The position numbers and the translations under genes are program-made. Below, one piece after another: positions 1-10,462 of a DNA stretch of 64,000 nucleotides. The notes under the pieces were generated by a model, which was not told where the DNA came from, made no database searches, and saw nothing but the letters and a program-made list of their open reading frames with translations. The stretch lies in NCBI GenBank assembly GCA_023614405.1, contig CM042697.1, positions 191,393,189-191,457,188 on the forward strand, in the 5' to 3' direction. Origin of the DNA: Avena insularis (Eukaryota; Streptophyta; Magnoliopsida; Poales; Poaceae). How positions within the stretch are numbered: position 1 is the stretch's first letter; each line of letters opens with the position of its first letter.

Positions 1-227
1 ATTAATATTAAAAATACATTTTTTAATTAGATTTATGGGGCATCCCACCTAAATGGGCCTCACCAGAGGAGGCCCATGTGGGGGCTGGCAAGAGGCACCC
101 TCCACCTCATCTGTCTTGTTTAGTCCCACCCCAGGAATTTGAGAGAGGTGTTTGAAAGGGCATGTATGCCCCATGTGTGGTTTTGGTAATTAAATCTCTA
201 TGGACTAATATGTGAATCAGTAGTATT

Positions 228-330
228 GCTCATAGTAGTTTATCAGTAGCAACAGTTTTGTAGTAGCAATAGCAAAGTAACAGCAGCAATAAAATAAAGG
301 CAGTAGTAACAATAGTAGCAAACCGCAGGA
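228..330. repeat. Trinucleotide-rich low-complexity tract
   Basis: Irregular runs of AGT, AGC and ACA triplets (for example GTAGTAGCAATAGCAAAG) make an imperfect microsatellite. The short minus-strand frame across it reads as runs of leucine and has no support as a gene. Confidence 0.6.
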
Positions 331-1367
331 TTTGAGTGCGGTAGGCATAGGGATGGATGGACGGGCGTTGCATGGACAAGAATATTCATGTAATATCAAG
401 CTCTAAGGCATTTGCAGATAAATAAGATAAAGCATACAATTACTAAATAATCATAGGCATGTGTTCCATACATAGTGATACGTGCTCGCAATGAGAACTT
501 GCACAACATATTTTGTCCTGCCAGCCCATTGCAACGGGGCCTCAAGGGAATCTACTGGCAATTAAGGTACTCATTTTAATAGAGTACCGGAGCAAAGCAT
601 TACCACTCCATGAACACCTGTGATCCTCATATCACAGCCATCCCTTCCGGTTATCCCAATTTCTGTCACTTCGGAATCTCGGGTTCCAGACAATAATATG
701 TATAAATAACTTGCAGATAAGATCACAAACAATACTATCATCATGAATCAATAACATGTTTAGATCTGAGATCATGGCACTCGGGACTTAGTGACATGCA
801 TCAAGCATAATGCAACAATTTCAAAAGGCACTAACAAAGATACTAGGCACCATGCCCTAACAATATTATTCGATTACATGAAAGATCTCATCCAATCCCT
901 ACCATACCCATAGCCTATAGCGGGGGATTACTCACTCATGGATGGGTGAAACATGGATGGTTGATAGAGAGGCGTCGATGATGATGATGGCGATGATCTC
1001 CTTCAATTCCCCGTCCCGGTAGGGTGCCAGAACAAAGTTTACGGTTCGAATTTTCGGTGGTGACTGTGATGAACTCTATCTGAAAAAAGCGGTGAGGGTG
1101 CAGGGTGGCCACCACCAGGCGGACTGGCCCGCGCGGCTAGGTGGTGTGAGCCCCTCGTGGCCCTTCCCCGTCTCGTCTTCTGGCTCTGTGAGTCTTCTGG
1201 TAAAATAGGAGTTTTGCGATATTTTCCGGGATTTTCTTGAAAGTTGATTTCCTGCACTAAAACTAGACACCAAAGCAATTTTGCTGAAAACAGCGTCAGT
1301 CTATGTTACTTGTATCCAAATCACACAAATTAGAGGAGAAATAATAACAAAAGTGTTCAGGAAAGTA

Positions 1368-1386
1368 GATACGTTTTGGACGTATC
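1368..1386. other. Small perfect hairpin GATACGT/ACGTATC
   Basis: Seven-base arms GATACGT and ACGTATC flank a five-base loop. The motif is familiar from memory in Triticeae repeat DNA near Gypsy untranslated regions. No function is implied. Confidence 0.5.
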
Positions 1387-2415
1387 AACTCGCCCCAAGC
1401 TTAGCTTATTGCTTGTCCTCAAGTAATTCAGTTGAAAACTGAGTGTGATAAAAGAAACTTTCACGAACACATTTGCTTCATATGATGTATATATTCTCAG
1501 CATATGATCAACGTTGTGGTTCTTGTTCGTAAGCTAGAACAGTTCTTATTTGAAAGCCCCAAACCACATAAAACTTGCAAAGAAAATTAGAGGCGTCTAA
1601 CTTTGTTTTGCAGGGGTGTGCTGTGATGTGATATGGTCATGATTGTGATTATATATGATGTATGCAATGATCCTTATTGTAAGTTGGCAACCGGCAGGAG
1701 CCTTATGGTTGTCTTTTAATTTCATTAAGACCTTCGTGTCTATTATTCAAAGTAGTTGTAATATTTCATGCTGGTAGAAGACAACCATGGAGCGACGCCA
1801 TTGACCTTGAAGCCACACCAATGATGATGGAGATCATGTTCGTTCTTGGAGATGGAGATCGAAGGCACAAGAAGAAAGGCCATATCATATCACATATTAT
1901 GAATTTCATGCGATGCTAATCCTTTTATGCATCTTGTATTGCCTAGATCACGATGGTAATATTATAAGATGATACCTCTCACAAAATATCAAGTAATAAA
2001 GTGTTCGTCCTTAGTAGGCACCGTTGCTAAGACTCGTCGTTTTGAAGCACCATGTGATGATCGGGTGTGATAGATTCTATGTGTGCATACAACAGGAGCA
2101 AGCCAGATTTGCTCATGTGGATACTAAGGTTAACCTTGACGAGCCTAGCATGTACAGACATTGTCTCGGAACACGGAATACCAAAAGTTAAAGCATGAGC
2201 CGTATATAAGATATGATGAACATGTTGTTTGTTCGCCTTTGAAACTACATCATCTCACGTGATGATCGGACTTGATGTAGTGGATTTGGTTCGTGTGATC
2301 ACTAAAACAATGTGAGAGATTGTTTTGAGTGGAAGTTCACCTAGTTAATTTAAGTATTAATTGAACTCAATTTTTCATAAACTTAGTCTAAACTATTGCA
2401 AATATGTTGTAGATC

Positions 2416-3195
2416 ATGGAGGCCCCTACCATCAATTTTAATGCGTTCCTAGAGAAAGAAAAGTTGAAAAACAATGGAAGAAACTTCGTGGATTGGTTCC
2501 GCAATTTGAGGATTGTTCTTAATGCTGGTCAGTTGACCTATGTGCTGGGTGCACCCCTGGGTGACCCACCTACACCTGATGCTACCGATGAGGTGAAGAC
2601 TGTTTTCCCCACTCGGAAGAATCAGTACTCCACAGTTCAGTGTGCTATCTTGTATGGTTTGGAATTGGAGCTTCAGAAAAGGTTTAAGAACTTTGACCTA
2701 CATGATATTGTCCGTGAACTCAAAATGATATTTGAGGCTCACGCGGTAGTTGAGACTTATGAGTCTTCTGAAAAGTTCTTTAACTGCAAGATGGAATAGG
2801 GTAGCTCCATTAGTGAGCATGTGCTTAAGATGTCTAGGCATGCCAATAGCCTCCAAAGATTGGGTATAGTGATTCCCAATGCATTGGGGATTCACCGTGT
2901 CCTCCAATCACTACCACCAAGTTACAAGAACTTTGTGATGAACTACAACATGCGGCGCATGGATATGTCGTTACCAGAACTCTTCTCTATGTTGAAGTCT
3001 GCGTAAGTGGAGATCAAGAAAGAGCACCAAGTGTTGATGGTCAATAATACCACTAATTTCAAGAATCAAGGCAAGCCTAAGAAAAAGGGTAACCTCAAGA
3101 AGGGTGGTAAGAAAGCTACCGCGCCTACAAAGAAGAGCAAGGCTGGGCCTAAGACTGATATTGAGTGTTTTTACTACAAGGGCGAAGGTCACTAG
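2416..3195 (+). pseudogene. gag: Copia gag (nucleocapsid) pseudogene
   Basis: The frame starts at ATG 2416 with MEAPTINFNAFLEKEKL and runs through a UBN2/retrotrans_gag-type region. Stops fall at 2797-2799 and 3004-3006, and reading continues in register with the gag of related elements. A lysine-rich basic stretch near 3060-3150 precedes the zinc knuckle. The knuckle reads CFYYKGEGH, then a stop, then KRNC: the second cysteine of CX2CX4HX4C has become tyrosine and the codon after the histidine is TAG. Gag would package RNA in virus-like particles; this copy is non-functional. Confidence 0.85.
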
Positions 3196-3425
3196 AAGCG
3201 GAATTGCACCAAGTACCTAGCAGATCTTAAGAATGACAACATCAATAAGAAAGGTATATCCGATATACATGTTATTGATGTGTATCTTACTAGTAATCAT
3301 AGTAGTGCCTAGGTATTTGATACTGGTTCGGTTCTTCATATTTGTAAGTCAAAACAGGTGCTGCAGATAAATAGAAACTAGCGAATGATGAGGTAACGAT
3401 ATGCATTGGAAATGGCTCAAAGGTT
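3196..3425 (+). pseudogene. Copia protease remnant
   Basis: The fragment VFDTGSVLHIC at about 3313-3345 holds the aspartic-protease active-site triad DTG, which in Copia polyproteins lies between the zinc knuckle and the integrase. Stops interrupt the frame on both sides (one just before VFDTG). The retropepsin would release the mature enzymes from the polyprotein. Only the active-site segment is recognisable; the second half is not seen clearly. Confidence 0.65.
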
Positions 3426-3428
3426 GAT

Positions 3429-4605
3429 GTGGTCGCGCTCGACATGCTCCCTCTTCATCTATCATCAAGATTAGTTTTATACTTAAATAATTGTTATTTA
3501 GTGCCTACGTTGAGCATGAACATTATATCAAGATTTTGTTTATTGCGAGACGGTTACTTGTTTAAGTCCAGGAATAATGGTTGTTCGATTTATATGAGTA
3601 ATATCTTTTATGGTCATGCACCTTTGATAGATGGTCTATTCTTATTGAATCTCGACAGTCGTGATACACATGTTCATAATATAAATGCTAATTTTTTTGA
3701 AATTGAATGATAATTCTACATACATGTGTCACTGTTGTCTTGGTCACATTGGAGTGAAGCGCATGAAGAAACTCCATTCCGATGAACTTCTTGAATAACT
3801 TGATTTTGAATCACTTGAAAGATGCGAAGCATGTTTGATAGGAAAAATGACTAAGACTCCATTATCTGGAATGATGGAATGTGGCCCGATGTGTGTGGCC
3901 CGATGAGTGTGGGATCGCATAGTGGTTATTGTTATGTTCTTACTTTCACTGATGATTTGAGTAGATATGGGTATATCTATTTCATGAATCATAAGTTCGA
4001 AACTTTCAAGAAATTGAAGGAATTTCAAAGTGAAGTAGAGAATCAACATAACAAGAAGATTAAATTTCTACGATCTGACCGGGGAGGTAAATATCTATTT
4101 CATGAATCATAAGTTCGAAATAGCCGCATTCAATTTAAATAGGGCACTATCTAAATCCGTTGAAATGACACCATATGAATTATGGTTTGGGAAGAAACCT
4201 AGATTGTCGTTCCTTAAAGTTTGGGGTTGCGAAGCTTATGTAAAGAAGTTACAACCCGACAATATTGAACCCAAAGCGGAAAAATGTGTCTTCATAGGAT
4301 ACATGAAGGAAACTATTGGGTATACCTTCTATCATAGATACGAAGGAAAATCCTTCGCTGCCAAGAATGGATCCTTTCTAGAGAAGGAGTTTCTCTTGAA
4401 AGAAGTGATTGTAAGTAAAGTAGAACTCGACGAGGTTGTCGAACCTTCTCTCAGATTTGAGAGTAGTGCATCACCGCAAGAAGTTCCCGTGGCGCTTACA
4501 CCAATAAGAGAGGAAGCTAATGAGGGTGATCATGAAACTTTGATCGAAGTTACTACGGAACCTCGCAGGTCGACGATGACTCGTACCACTCCCGATTGGG
4601 TATGA
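3429..4605 (+). pseudogene. int: Copia integrase pseudogene with internal deletion
   Basis: The HHCC pre-integrase region is seen at about 3720-3850 (LGHIGVKRMKKLHS, then CEACLIGKMTK), with a frameshift near 3710 and a stop near 3797. The catalytic core starts with FTDDLSRYGYIYF and continues to FLRSDRGGKYL. It then jumps to AAFNLNRALSKSVEMTPYE, missing about 176 bp present in the sister element at 26371-26546, including the block with the third catalytic acidic residue (SERRNRTLL there). The gap is filled by a 29-bp copy of upstream sequence. The C-terminal GKKPRLSFLKVWGCEAYVKK segment is retained. The enzyme would insert cDNA into the host chromosome; this copy cannot. Confidence 0.85.
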
Positions 4606-4612
4606 TCCTGTT

Positions 4613-5391
4613 ATGAGTGTCATATTGGTAGATAACACCGACGACCCTGCGACATATGAGGAAGAAATGATGAGCCCCGATTCCAATAAATGGCAAGAAG
4701 CCATGAAATCCGAGATTGGATCCATGTACAAAACAAAGTTTGGACTTTGGTGGACTTACCGGATGGCCAGAAGGCTGTCGAGAACAAATGGATTTTCAAG
4801 AAGAAGATACATGCTAATGGTAATGTAACCATCTATAAAGCTCAACTTGTCATGAAAGGGTTCCGACAAATTCAAGGAGTGGAATACGATAAGACTTTCT
4901 CACCGGTAGCAAAGCTAAAGTATGTGAGGATTTTGTTAGCAATCGCTGCATATTATGATTATGAGATATGGCAGATGGATGTCAAAACGGCGTTCCTCAA
5001 TGGAGACATTGATGAAGAGTTGTATAGGTAAAACCCAAAGGTTTTGTCGATCCAAAGGATGCTAACAAGGTATGCAAATTTCAACGATCCATTTATGGAT
5101 TGAAGCAAGCATCCCTAAGTTGGAATCAACGTTTTGATAAGGTGATCAAAAGTTTTGGTTTTATACAAACTTATGGAGAAGCTTGTATTTACAAGAAAGT
5201 GAGTGGGAGCTCTATAGCATTCCTAGTACTATATGTAGATGACATATTGTTGATTGGAAATGATATAGACCTTCTTAAAAGTGTCAAAGATTATTTGAAT
5301 AACAGTTTTTCAATGAAGGATCTTGGCGAAGATGCTTACATATTAGGCATAAAGATTTATAGAGATAGATCAAGCGCCTAATAACGCTTTC
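4613..5391 (+). pseudogene. rt: Copia reverse transcriptase pseudogene
   Basis: The RVT_2-type domain is spread over three frames. It begins with WQEAMKSEIGSM; a frameshift follows near 4730. NKWIFKKK and QMDVKTAFLNGDI follow, then a stop and frameshift at 5029. SIYGLKQASLSWNQRFDKV and the catalytic box LYVDDILLIG (about 5227-5256) come next. QMDVKTAFLNG holds the first catalytic aspartate and YVDD the other two. A further break near 5380 ends the frame. The domain copies element RNA into DNA; the lesions show this copy is dead. Confidence 0.9.
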
Positions 5392-6180
5392 ACAAAGTAC
5401 ATATTTGGACAAGGTTCTAAAGAGGTTTGGAATGGAAGATAGCAAGAAAGGGTTCTTGCCCATGTTGCCCAATACGACCTAGAGTAAAACTCAAAGTCCT
5501 GCTACGGCAGAAGATAGAGAGAGGATGAGTAAGACTCCCCATGCCTTAGCCATAGGATCTATAATGTATGTCATGCTATGTACAAGACCAGATATTGCAT
5601 GTGCTGTTAGTTTGACTAGAAGATATCAAAGTGATCCAGTAGTGGATCATTGTATAGCGGTTAAAAACATCCTAAAGTACTTGAGAAGGACTAAGGATAT
5701 GGTTCTTTTTTATGGAGGTGATGAACAGCTCGTTGTTAATGGTTACACCGATGCTAGTTGGAACACCGATCCGGATGATTCTAAATCACAATTTGGATAC
5801 GTATTTACTTTGAATGGTGCAACAGTGAGCATGGAGGAGTGCAAAGCAAAGCATTATGGCGAGATCTTCAACTGAATCGGAATACATAGCTGCTTCGGAG
5901 GCTTCACAAGAGGCGATATGGATGAAGGAGTTCATTGTGGAGCTTGGTGTGGTTCCCAGTGTGCTGGAACCAATGGCTATCTACTGTGATAACATGGGTG
6001 CCATTGCCAATGCGGAGGAGCCAAGGTCACACAAGAAGCTGACGCATATCAAGCTACTTTTTCACGCTTTTCGTGAGCATGTACAAGATGGTGACATAAA
6101 TATTTGAAAAGTACACACAGATCTGATTGTGGCGCATCTGTTGAGTAACCTCTCCCTAGGGCAAAACATGACCAACACCA
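5392..6180 (+). pseudogene. rnh: Copia RNase H and polyprotein tail, broken
   Basis: After frameshifted linker (to about 5524) the frame reads YTDASWNTDPDDSKS, then ARSSTESEYIAASEA, IYCDNMGAIANAEE and HIKLLFHAFREH, the usual Copia RNase H order with acidic residues D, E and D. A frame change separates the two halves near 5830-5870. A TGA at 6105-6107 replaces a cysteine codon (TGC in the sister copy at 28511), cutting off the KVHTD tail. RNase H removes the RNA strand during reverse transcription. Confidence 0.85.
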
Positions 6181-6231
6181 AACCGCCATGGGTGTTAGGT
6201 ATATTACAATGTAATCTAGATTATTGACTCT

Positions 6232-6247
6232 AGTGCAAGTGGGAGAC
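6232..6247 (+). promoter_or_regulatory. Polypurine tract of Copia 1
   Basis: AGTGCAAGTGGGAGAC lies directly before the LTR start TGTTAGAG. The same 16 bases precede the 3' LTR of the second Copia element at 28640-28655. The tract primes plus-strand DNA synthesis. Confidence 0.85.
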
Positions 6248-7808
6248 TGTTAGAGATATGCCCAAGAGGCAACAATAAAAGTAGTTATTATTATATCTAC
6301 GTGTTCATGATAAATGTTTACATTCATGCTATAATTGTATTAACAAGAAACATTAATACTTGTGTGATTTGTAAACATGTAAGAGTCCCTAGTAAAACCT
6401 CTTTGTAATACTAGCTTGTTGATTAATAGCTGATTATGGTTTCCTAATCATGAACATTGAATGTTATTAATAACAAGATCATATCATTAGGAGAATGATG
6501 TGATGAACATACTCCTATAGTTAAGCGTAGCATCAGATCAAGTCATTTCATTAGTTCATTTGCTATAAACTTTCAAATACATAGTAAACTAATCCTTCGA
6601 CCATGAGATCATGTTAATCACCATCACCGGATGGATGCTTTGATGACATCAAACACCACTTCATAACTGGGTGGTTATAAAGGTGGCATTGAGTGTTCGG
6701 AAAGTATATGTGTTGAGGCACATGGATAAAGAGTGGGATTTGTCCATCCATATGACGGATAGGTATACTCTAGGCCCTCTCGGTGGAATGTCATCCAATT
6801 GGCTTGCAAGCATGTGACTGGCTCACAAGGGATCACATATCACAGGAATGGGTAAATATTACTTATCGGTAATGAGGTTGAACTAGGTATGCAGAGATAC
6901 CGACGATCAAACCTCGGATAAGTAAAGTATCGCGAGACAAAGGGAAATTGATATCGTATGTAAATGGTTCATTCGATCATGAAGTAATCATAGAAATATG
7001 TGGGAGCCATATGAATTTCCAGATTCCTCTATTGGTTATTGATGGGAGAAGAGTCTCGGTCATGTCTGTATAATTCACGAACCGTGGGGAGACACACTTA
7101 AGGATTCAATGTTGTTTAGTAGATATGGAATGTGAGTAAGAGACCAAATGTTGCTCGGAGTCTCGGATTGGATCCAGGACATCATGAGGAGATCCAAAAT
7201 GGTACAGAGAATAAGATTCATATAAGGAAGTTCCAATTCCAGAGTTCGGGAATGGTTTCGGTGTTTTCACCGAAATGTTCTAGAAGGGTCTAGAAGGTCC
7301 ACCTATCCGGAGTGGGAAGGTTACATGGATGTGTCACGACAAAGTGGAATGGTTGCATCATGTCCTAGGTCACTTGGCTGGGCAATGGGAAGCGAGAAAT
7401 CAAACTCTAGTTTGAAAGTCAAACACCAATTTGAAAAAGTCAAATCCCAACATGGATGCCTAGTGGAGGGAGGAAAGGAATCCCACCTAGGGGAGGACTC
7501 CTTCCTCCCCTTGCCGCCGGCCACAAGTAGGAGTTGGGGGAGTACTCCCCTCCCCCAAACCGCCTCTCCCTCTCATAAATGGAGGGGAGGGGCGCCCCTT
7601 TCCCTCACACAAGAAACCCTAGATTGGCCACAACCCTCTCAAGCCGTCGCCAATTTAGAGACCTTTAAAGTAGCCACCGCCTAGACCCTCTACTAGCCGC
7701 TGGCCACGACCTCTAAACCTCGGCCCTATAATCCCTAGATCACCGAGGAGCTCTTCTACTCCACCATACCCGCTCCAGCCTAGGCGAAGCCCTGCGGGAT
7801 TTCCCCTC

Positions 7809-7892
7809 TGTTAAGCTTCATGCACTAGCCAACGCAACCAAAAGTCCGAACTGATGGAAAGGGCTAGTGCAATCCACATATATACTTCAACA
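7809..7892 (-). repeat. TRIM LTR (3' LTR in element orientation)
   Basis: An 84-bp repeat, TGTTAAGC to TTCAACA on the plus strand, with no difference seen from the partner repeat at 8067-8150. Confidence 0.93.
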
Positions 7893-8053
7893 CCCCCTCT
7901 CACGTGTGACGGGGAGAAGTCAAGACGCAACCTGAAGAGAGACGCAAGACGCGAAACACACGTATGACTCAAGAGGCCTATACGTGAACACAGAGGAATC
8001 AACAGCAATTTTAGGATAAATTGCGAAAGCCAGGACTCGAACTCGAGACCTTA

Positions 8054-8066
8054 GGCTCTGATACCA
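8054..8066 (-). promoter_or_regulatory. TRIM primer-binding site
   Basis: On the minus strand this reads TGGTATCAGAGCC, complementary to the 3' end of plant initiator tRNA-Met. It abuts the LTR with no spacer. Confidence 0.88.
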
Positions 8067-8150
8067 TGTTAAGCTTCATGCACTAGCCAACGCAACCAAA
8101 AGTCCGAACTGATGGAAAGGGCTAGTGCAATCCACATATATACTTCAACA
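8067..8150 (-). repeat. TRIM LTR (5' LTR in element orientation)
   Basis: An 84-bp copy that matches 7809-7892 at every base I compared, next to the primer-binding site. Confidence 0.93.
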
Positions 8151-8572
8151 CCCTCTACTTCCACCATCACGCCGTCGTGCTGCTGGAATCGCGAGGAGAG
8201 ATATACAACCTTCGCTGCCTGCTGGAACAAGGGAGAGGAAGGTCTTCATCGAGTAACAAATGTGTGACTGACTGCGGGAGCACTGCCGAAACGCGGCGCC
8301 GGAAGGATCATCTACGCGATCTTGAGATCGGCAAGTGAACGACTACATCACCCACGATAATCCGATCTCGTTAACCGCTTTGGTATCTTCGAGGGTTAGT
8401 ACTCTATCAACTAATTGCACCGATCTAGTAGATTAGATCTTGGCTTGTGTGTGTTCATGCGGTAGATTTTTTTTGCTTTCCATGCCACGAACCCCTACAG
8501 TCTCTGCCTACCGGTTCCTCTGCTTCTCCGCCCCACTTCCTGCCTGGAGGAACTAGCGCCTCACTTTCCCCA

Positions 8573-8824
8573 ATGTCGTCCCCGTGTTTCTCCACCGAGA
8601 ACAAGGGCAAGTCCACCACGGTGGAGGTTGAGGCCGAGGAGGCCCCTCCCATGAAGCGCGGCCATGGGCGACCATTTAGGAGTGGCCATGGGAGGCGTGG
8701 AGGTCGAGGCGCCTCCCTTGTCATAGACTCTACCTCGGGAGCAGCAGCGGTCGATGGGGAGGAACCAGTCAAGTGTGGCCGCGGTCGCCCCCGTGGTAGT
8801 GGTCGAGGGTGCCGTGGGGGATGA
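8573..8824 (+). CDS. Short ORF with AT-hook-like Gly/Arg motifs
   Basis: An 83-codon frame starts MSSPCFSTENKGKSTTVEVE. After an acidic stretch it has two basic glycine/arginine blocks, KRGHGRPFRSGHGRRGGRG and CGRGRPRGSGRGCRGG. The second contains RGRPRG, the core of an AT-hook, a minor-groove DNA-binding motif. The frame is also open upstream through the Copia LTR end, so I chose the first ATG outside the LTR. Another open segment (8843-9037) follows. It may be the N-terminal part of a retrotransposon or chromatin-type protein. I do not recognise the family. Confidence 0.3.
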   Translation: MSSPCFSTENKGKSTTVEVEAEEAPPMKRGHGRPFRSGHGRRGGRGASLVIDSTSGAAAVDGEEPVKCGRGRPRGSGRGCRGG

Positions 8825-9013
8825 GTCGGAAGGCCCAGGGGCGTGCTAGAGCCTAGGTCACTCACGCCCGCTACTCCTCCACTGGTCGTGATCAAGATCA
8901 AAGATGACCACAAGCCCATCCGGGTGATCGACTTAGTCATCATCCTTGGGGACTCGGACTTGTTTCCCAAGATGAGTCTTATGGCGAGGGTTTATCCCAA
9001 GGGTCGTCTTGTA

Positions 9014-9820
9014 GGCCTCTTGAGGAGAATGCCATAGGGCGGGCGCTTATCCCGCTAATGCCTTACGGACCGTATGTTTAGTGAAGAGTTTTGCTTCTTG
9101 AGGAGCTTAGCCTTGCATGCCGCTCCATGAACCTCTCGAGGAGAGAGGTATAGAATAAACACGTACACTGCGAGGGTCTCATTTATGTATCCGTACAAAA
9201 GGATTTCAAGCGCCGAGAACTGTGGGTGGGGTGACTTACTACCAGAAATGAACTGTAATTTTAGAGCTTGACACTTTAGGTCCCGTGGTTTCTAGCCGTT
9301 GGAGGTGGTGTGCCTCATGAGCCGCCCTGTGAGCCTCTCGAGAAGAGCGCCATAGGGAAAATGCATGAAGGTTTTTTAAATTCCAGGAACCATGGGTGAG
9401 GTGGCTCACAACAGAAAATTGTCAGTAAGTTCAGAGCTATAGTTTTGGCCGTTGAAGGATAAGTGCCTCATGAGCCTCTCGAGGAGAGTACCATAGGGCA
9501 AAAACGAGTGCTGTTGAAATTTTACGCACATGACGTGCGAGAGCCTCAAGCGCCAGGAACCGTGGGTGTGGTGACTTGCCATCAGAGCTAGTCCATAAGT
9601 TCAGAGCTCGACACTTTAGGTCATGTAATGTTTTGGCCACTGGAGGGAGATTGCCTCATGAGACACCCCGTAAGCCTCTCGAGGAGAGTAATATAGGGAA
9701 AAGACGTGAGATGCTAGAATTCTCTACGGCGTCGCACGAGGGTCTCAAGCACTAGGAACCGTGGGTGAGGTGACTTATCGCCGGAGCTAGTCCATAAGTT
9801 CTTGAAACTTTAGGCTCTGA
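9014..9820. repeat. Degenerate tandem repeat, about 115-200 bp units
   Basis: The motif CCTCTCGAGGAGAG and variants, followed by a CATAGGG-type tail, recurs at about 9014, 9130, 9331, 9472 and 9671. A second motif close to AGGAACCGTGGGTGAGGTG follows it at about 9214, 9384, 9556 and 9757, and TTAGAGCTCGACACTTTAGG variants follow in turn. The order of the three motifs is kept, so this is a true but diverged array. The core CTCTCGAGGAG is nearly self-complementary. Confidence 0.75.
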
Positions 9821-10462
9821 TGTTGTCGGGGAGTGAATCGGTGATAGACACTATGCCCAGCCCCTGCTCGCATGGCGTATGTAAGGGAATCCCTATCATG
9901 CACGGTTTTTTGAAAGTTGTTTTACCGAGGGGAAAACAAATAGCAGAACATGCGTGGAGCACAAGATCCAAAAGAAAACTGCTAGAAGTTTGAGCTTACT
10001 ACAATGCCGCCATGGCTCGCACAGGGTCATATAGGAGATAAGGTTGTAAAGGGCGAGGGTTATGAGGTCACCTTTCAAAAAGTCGAGAAGCCAGGCGCGT
10101 TGATCGGGGAGGCTTGTCCACCTTCTTGACGCCTAGTTCTACTGCCTGGTTGATGGCCTTAGATGCTGTCGGGGAGGCGGTCGACATTGTACGCCCGCTA
10201 GGTGCAGTCCATTGGGAAGTCCGGAGCCCCAGGGTCGGTTTCGCCCTCGTGAGCCTCACCAGCACTCATGAGGGAAAGCAGCGGTGGCCCTGAGGCCCTC
10301 TCTAGGGCACGAGTTCCGGTCATGTCCTGTCCCTCCTAAGGCGGGTACAAGGCGACAACTGTCCTCTTTGACATGGTGTTTTATTGGTCCACCATTTACT
10401 TCCTCATCGTGGTGCTCCCGATGTAGTCAAGAGCGTCCATGTCATTAGGGTAGGTAGCAGCT
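9821..10462. other. Unassigned spacer
   Basis: No gene, RNA or element boundary is recognised. A 65-codon minus-strand frame near 10068-10265 has no features I can interpret. The region may be a remnant of the element that carried the AT-hook-like ORF. Confidence 0.3.

Larger units (their letters stand above)
1..1505. repeat. Degraded repeat-derived flank
   Basis: No coding frame of note lies here. Several stretches, such as the block around 480-980 and the run near 1395-1420 that resembles a sequence often found next to Triticeae Gypsy elements, look like high-copy grass repeats from memory. I cannot assign a family. Homology to the Copia element downstream starts only near 1506, so the Copia 5' LTR, primer-binding site and about 245 bp of leader are missing at that junction. 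Confidence 0.4.
7809..8150 (-). mobile_element. Intact TRIM/SMART-type miniature LTR element
   Basis: Two 84-bp direct repeats (7809-7892 and 8067-8150) appear identical, with TG...CA ends, and enclose 174 bp of non-coding DNA. Read on the minus strand, the primer-binding site TGGTATCAGAGCC (initiator tRNA-Met type) follows the first LTR immediately, and a G-rich tract GTGAGAGGGGG lies just before the other LTR. The element is flanked by a perfect CCCTC target-site duplication (7804-7808 and 8151-8155). It has no coding capacity and must have moved with enzymes from another element. Size and structure fit TRIM/SMART elements of grasses. Confidence 0.93.
1506..8499 (+). mobile_element. Copia LTR retrotransposon 1, 5' truncated (Angela/Inga-like)
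   Basis: Domains run in Copia order: gag, protease, integrase, reverse transcriptase, RNase H, polypurine tract, 3' LTR. From about 1506 it parallels the complete Copia element at 21629-30487, both in leader and coding parts. The 5' LTR and primer-binding site are absent. Frames are broken by stops, frameshifts and an internal integrase deletion, so it cannot act autonomously. The LTR begins TGTTAGAGATATGCCC, like the Angela/Inga/BARE group of Triticeae Copia elements; the exact family name is uncertain. Confidence 0.9.
6248..8499 (+). repeat. 3' LTR of Copia 1, interrupted by a TRIM
   Basis: The LTR begins TGTTAGAGATATGCCC and ends CCCCTACA, the family's TG...CA ends. Without the 342-bp TRIM and its 5-bp duplication it is about 1.9 kb, close to the 1.83-1.89-kb LTRs of the second Copia element, to which it is clearly related along its length. 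A degenerate TATA-like site lies near 7573. No target-site duplication can be tested because the 5' end of the element is gone. Confidence 0.85.

Noticed and set aside
1039..1278. Minus-strand 79-codon ORF
   Set aside because: It overlaps repeat-derived DNA and has no motif or neighbour that supports it.
8041..8070. tRNA gene (tRNA-Met-like and B-box-like bases)
   Set aside because: Only the primer-binding site and a B-box-like word are present; no cloverleaf can be built. It is part of the TRIM.
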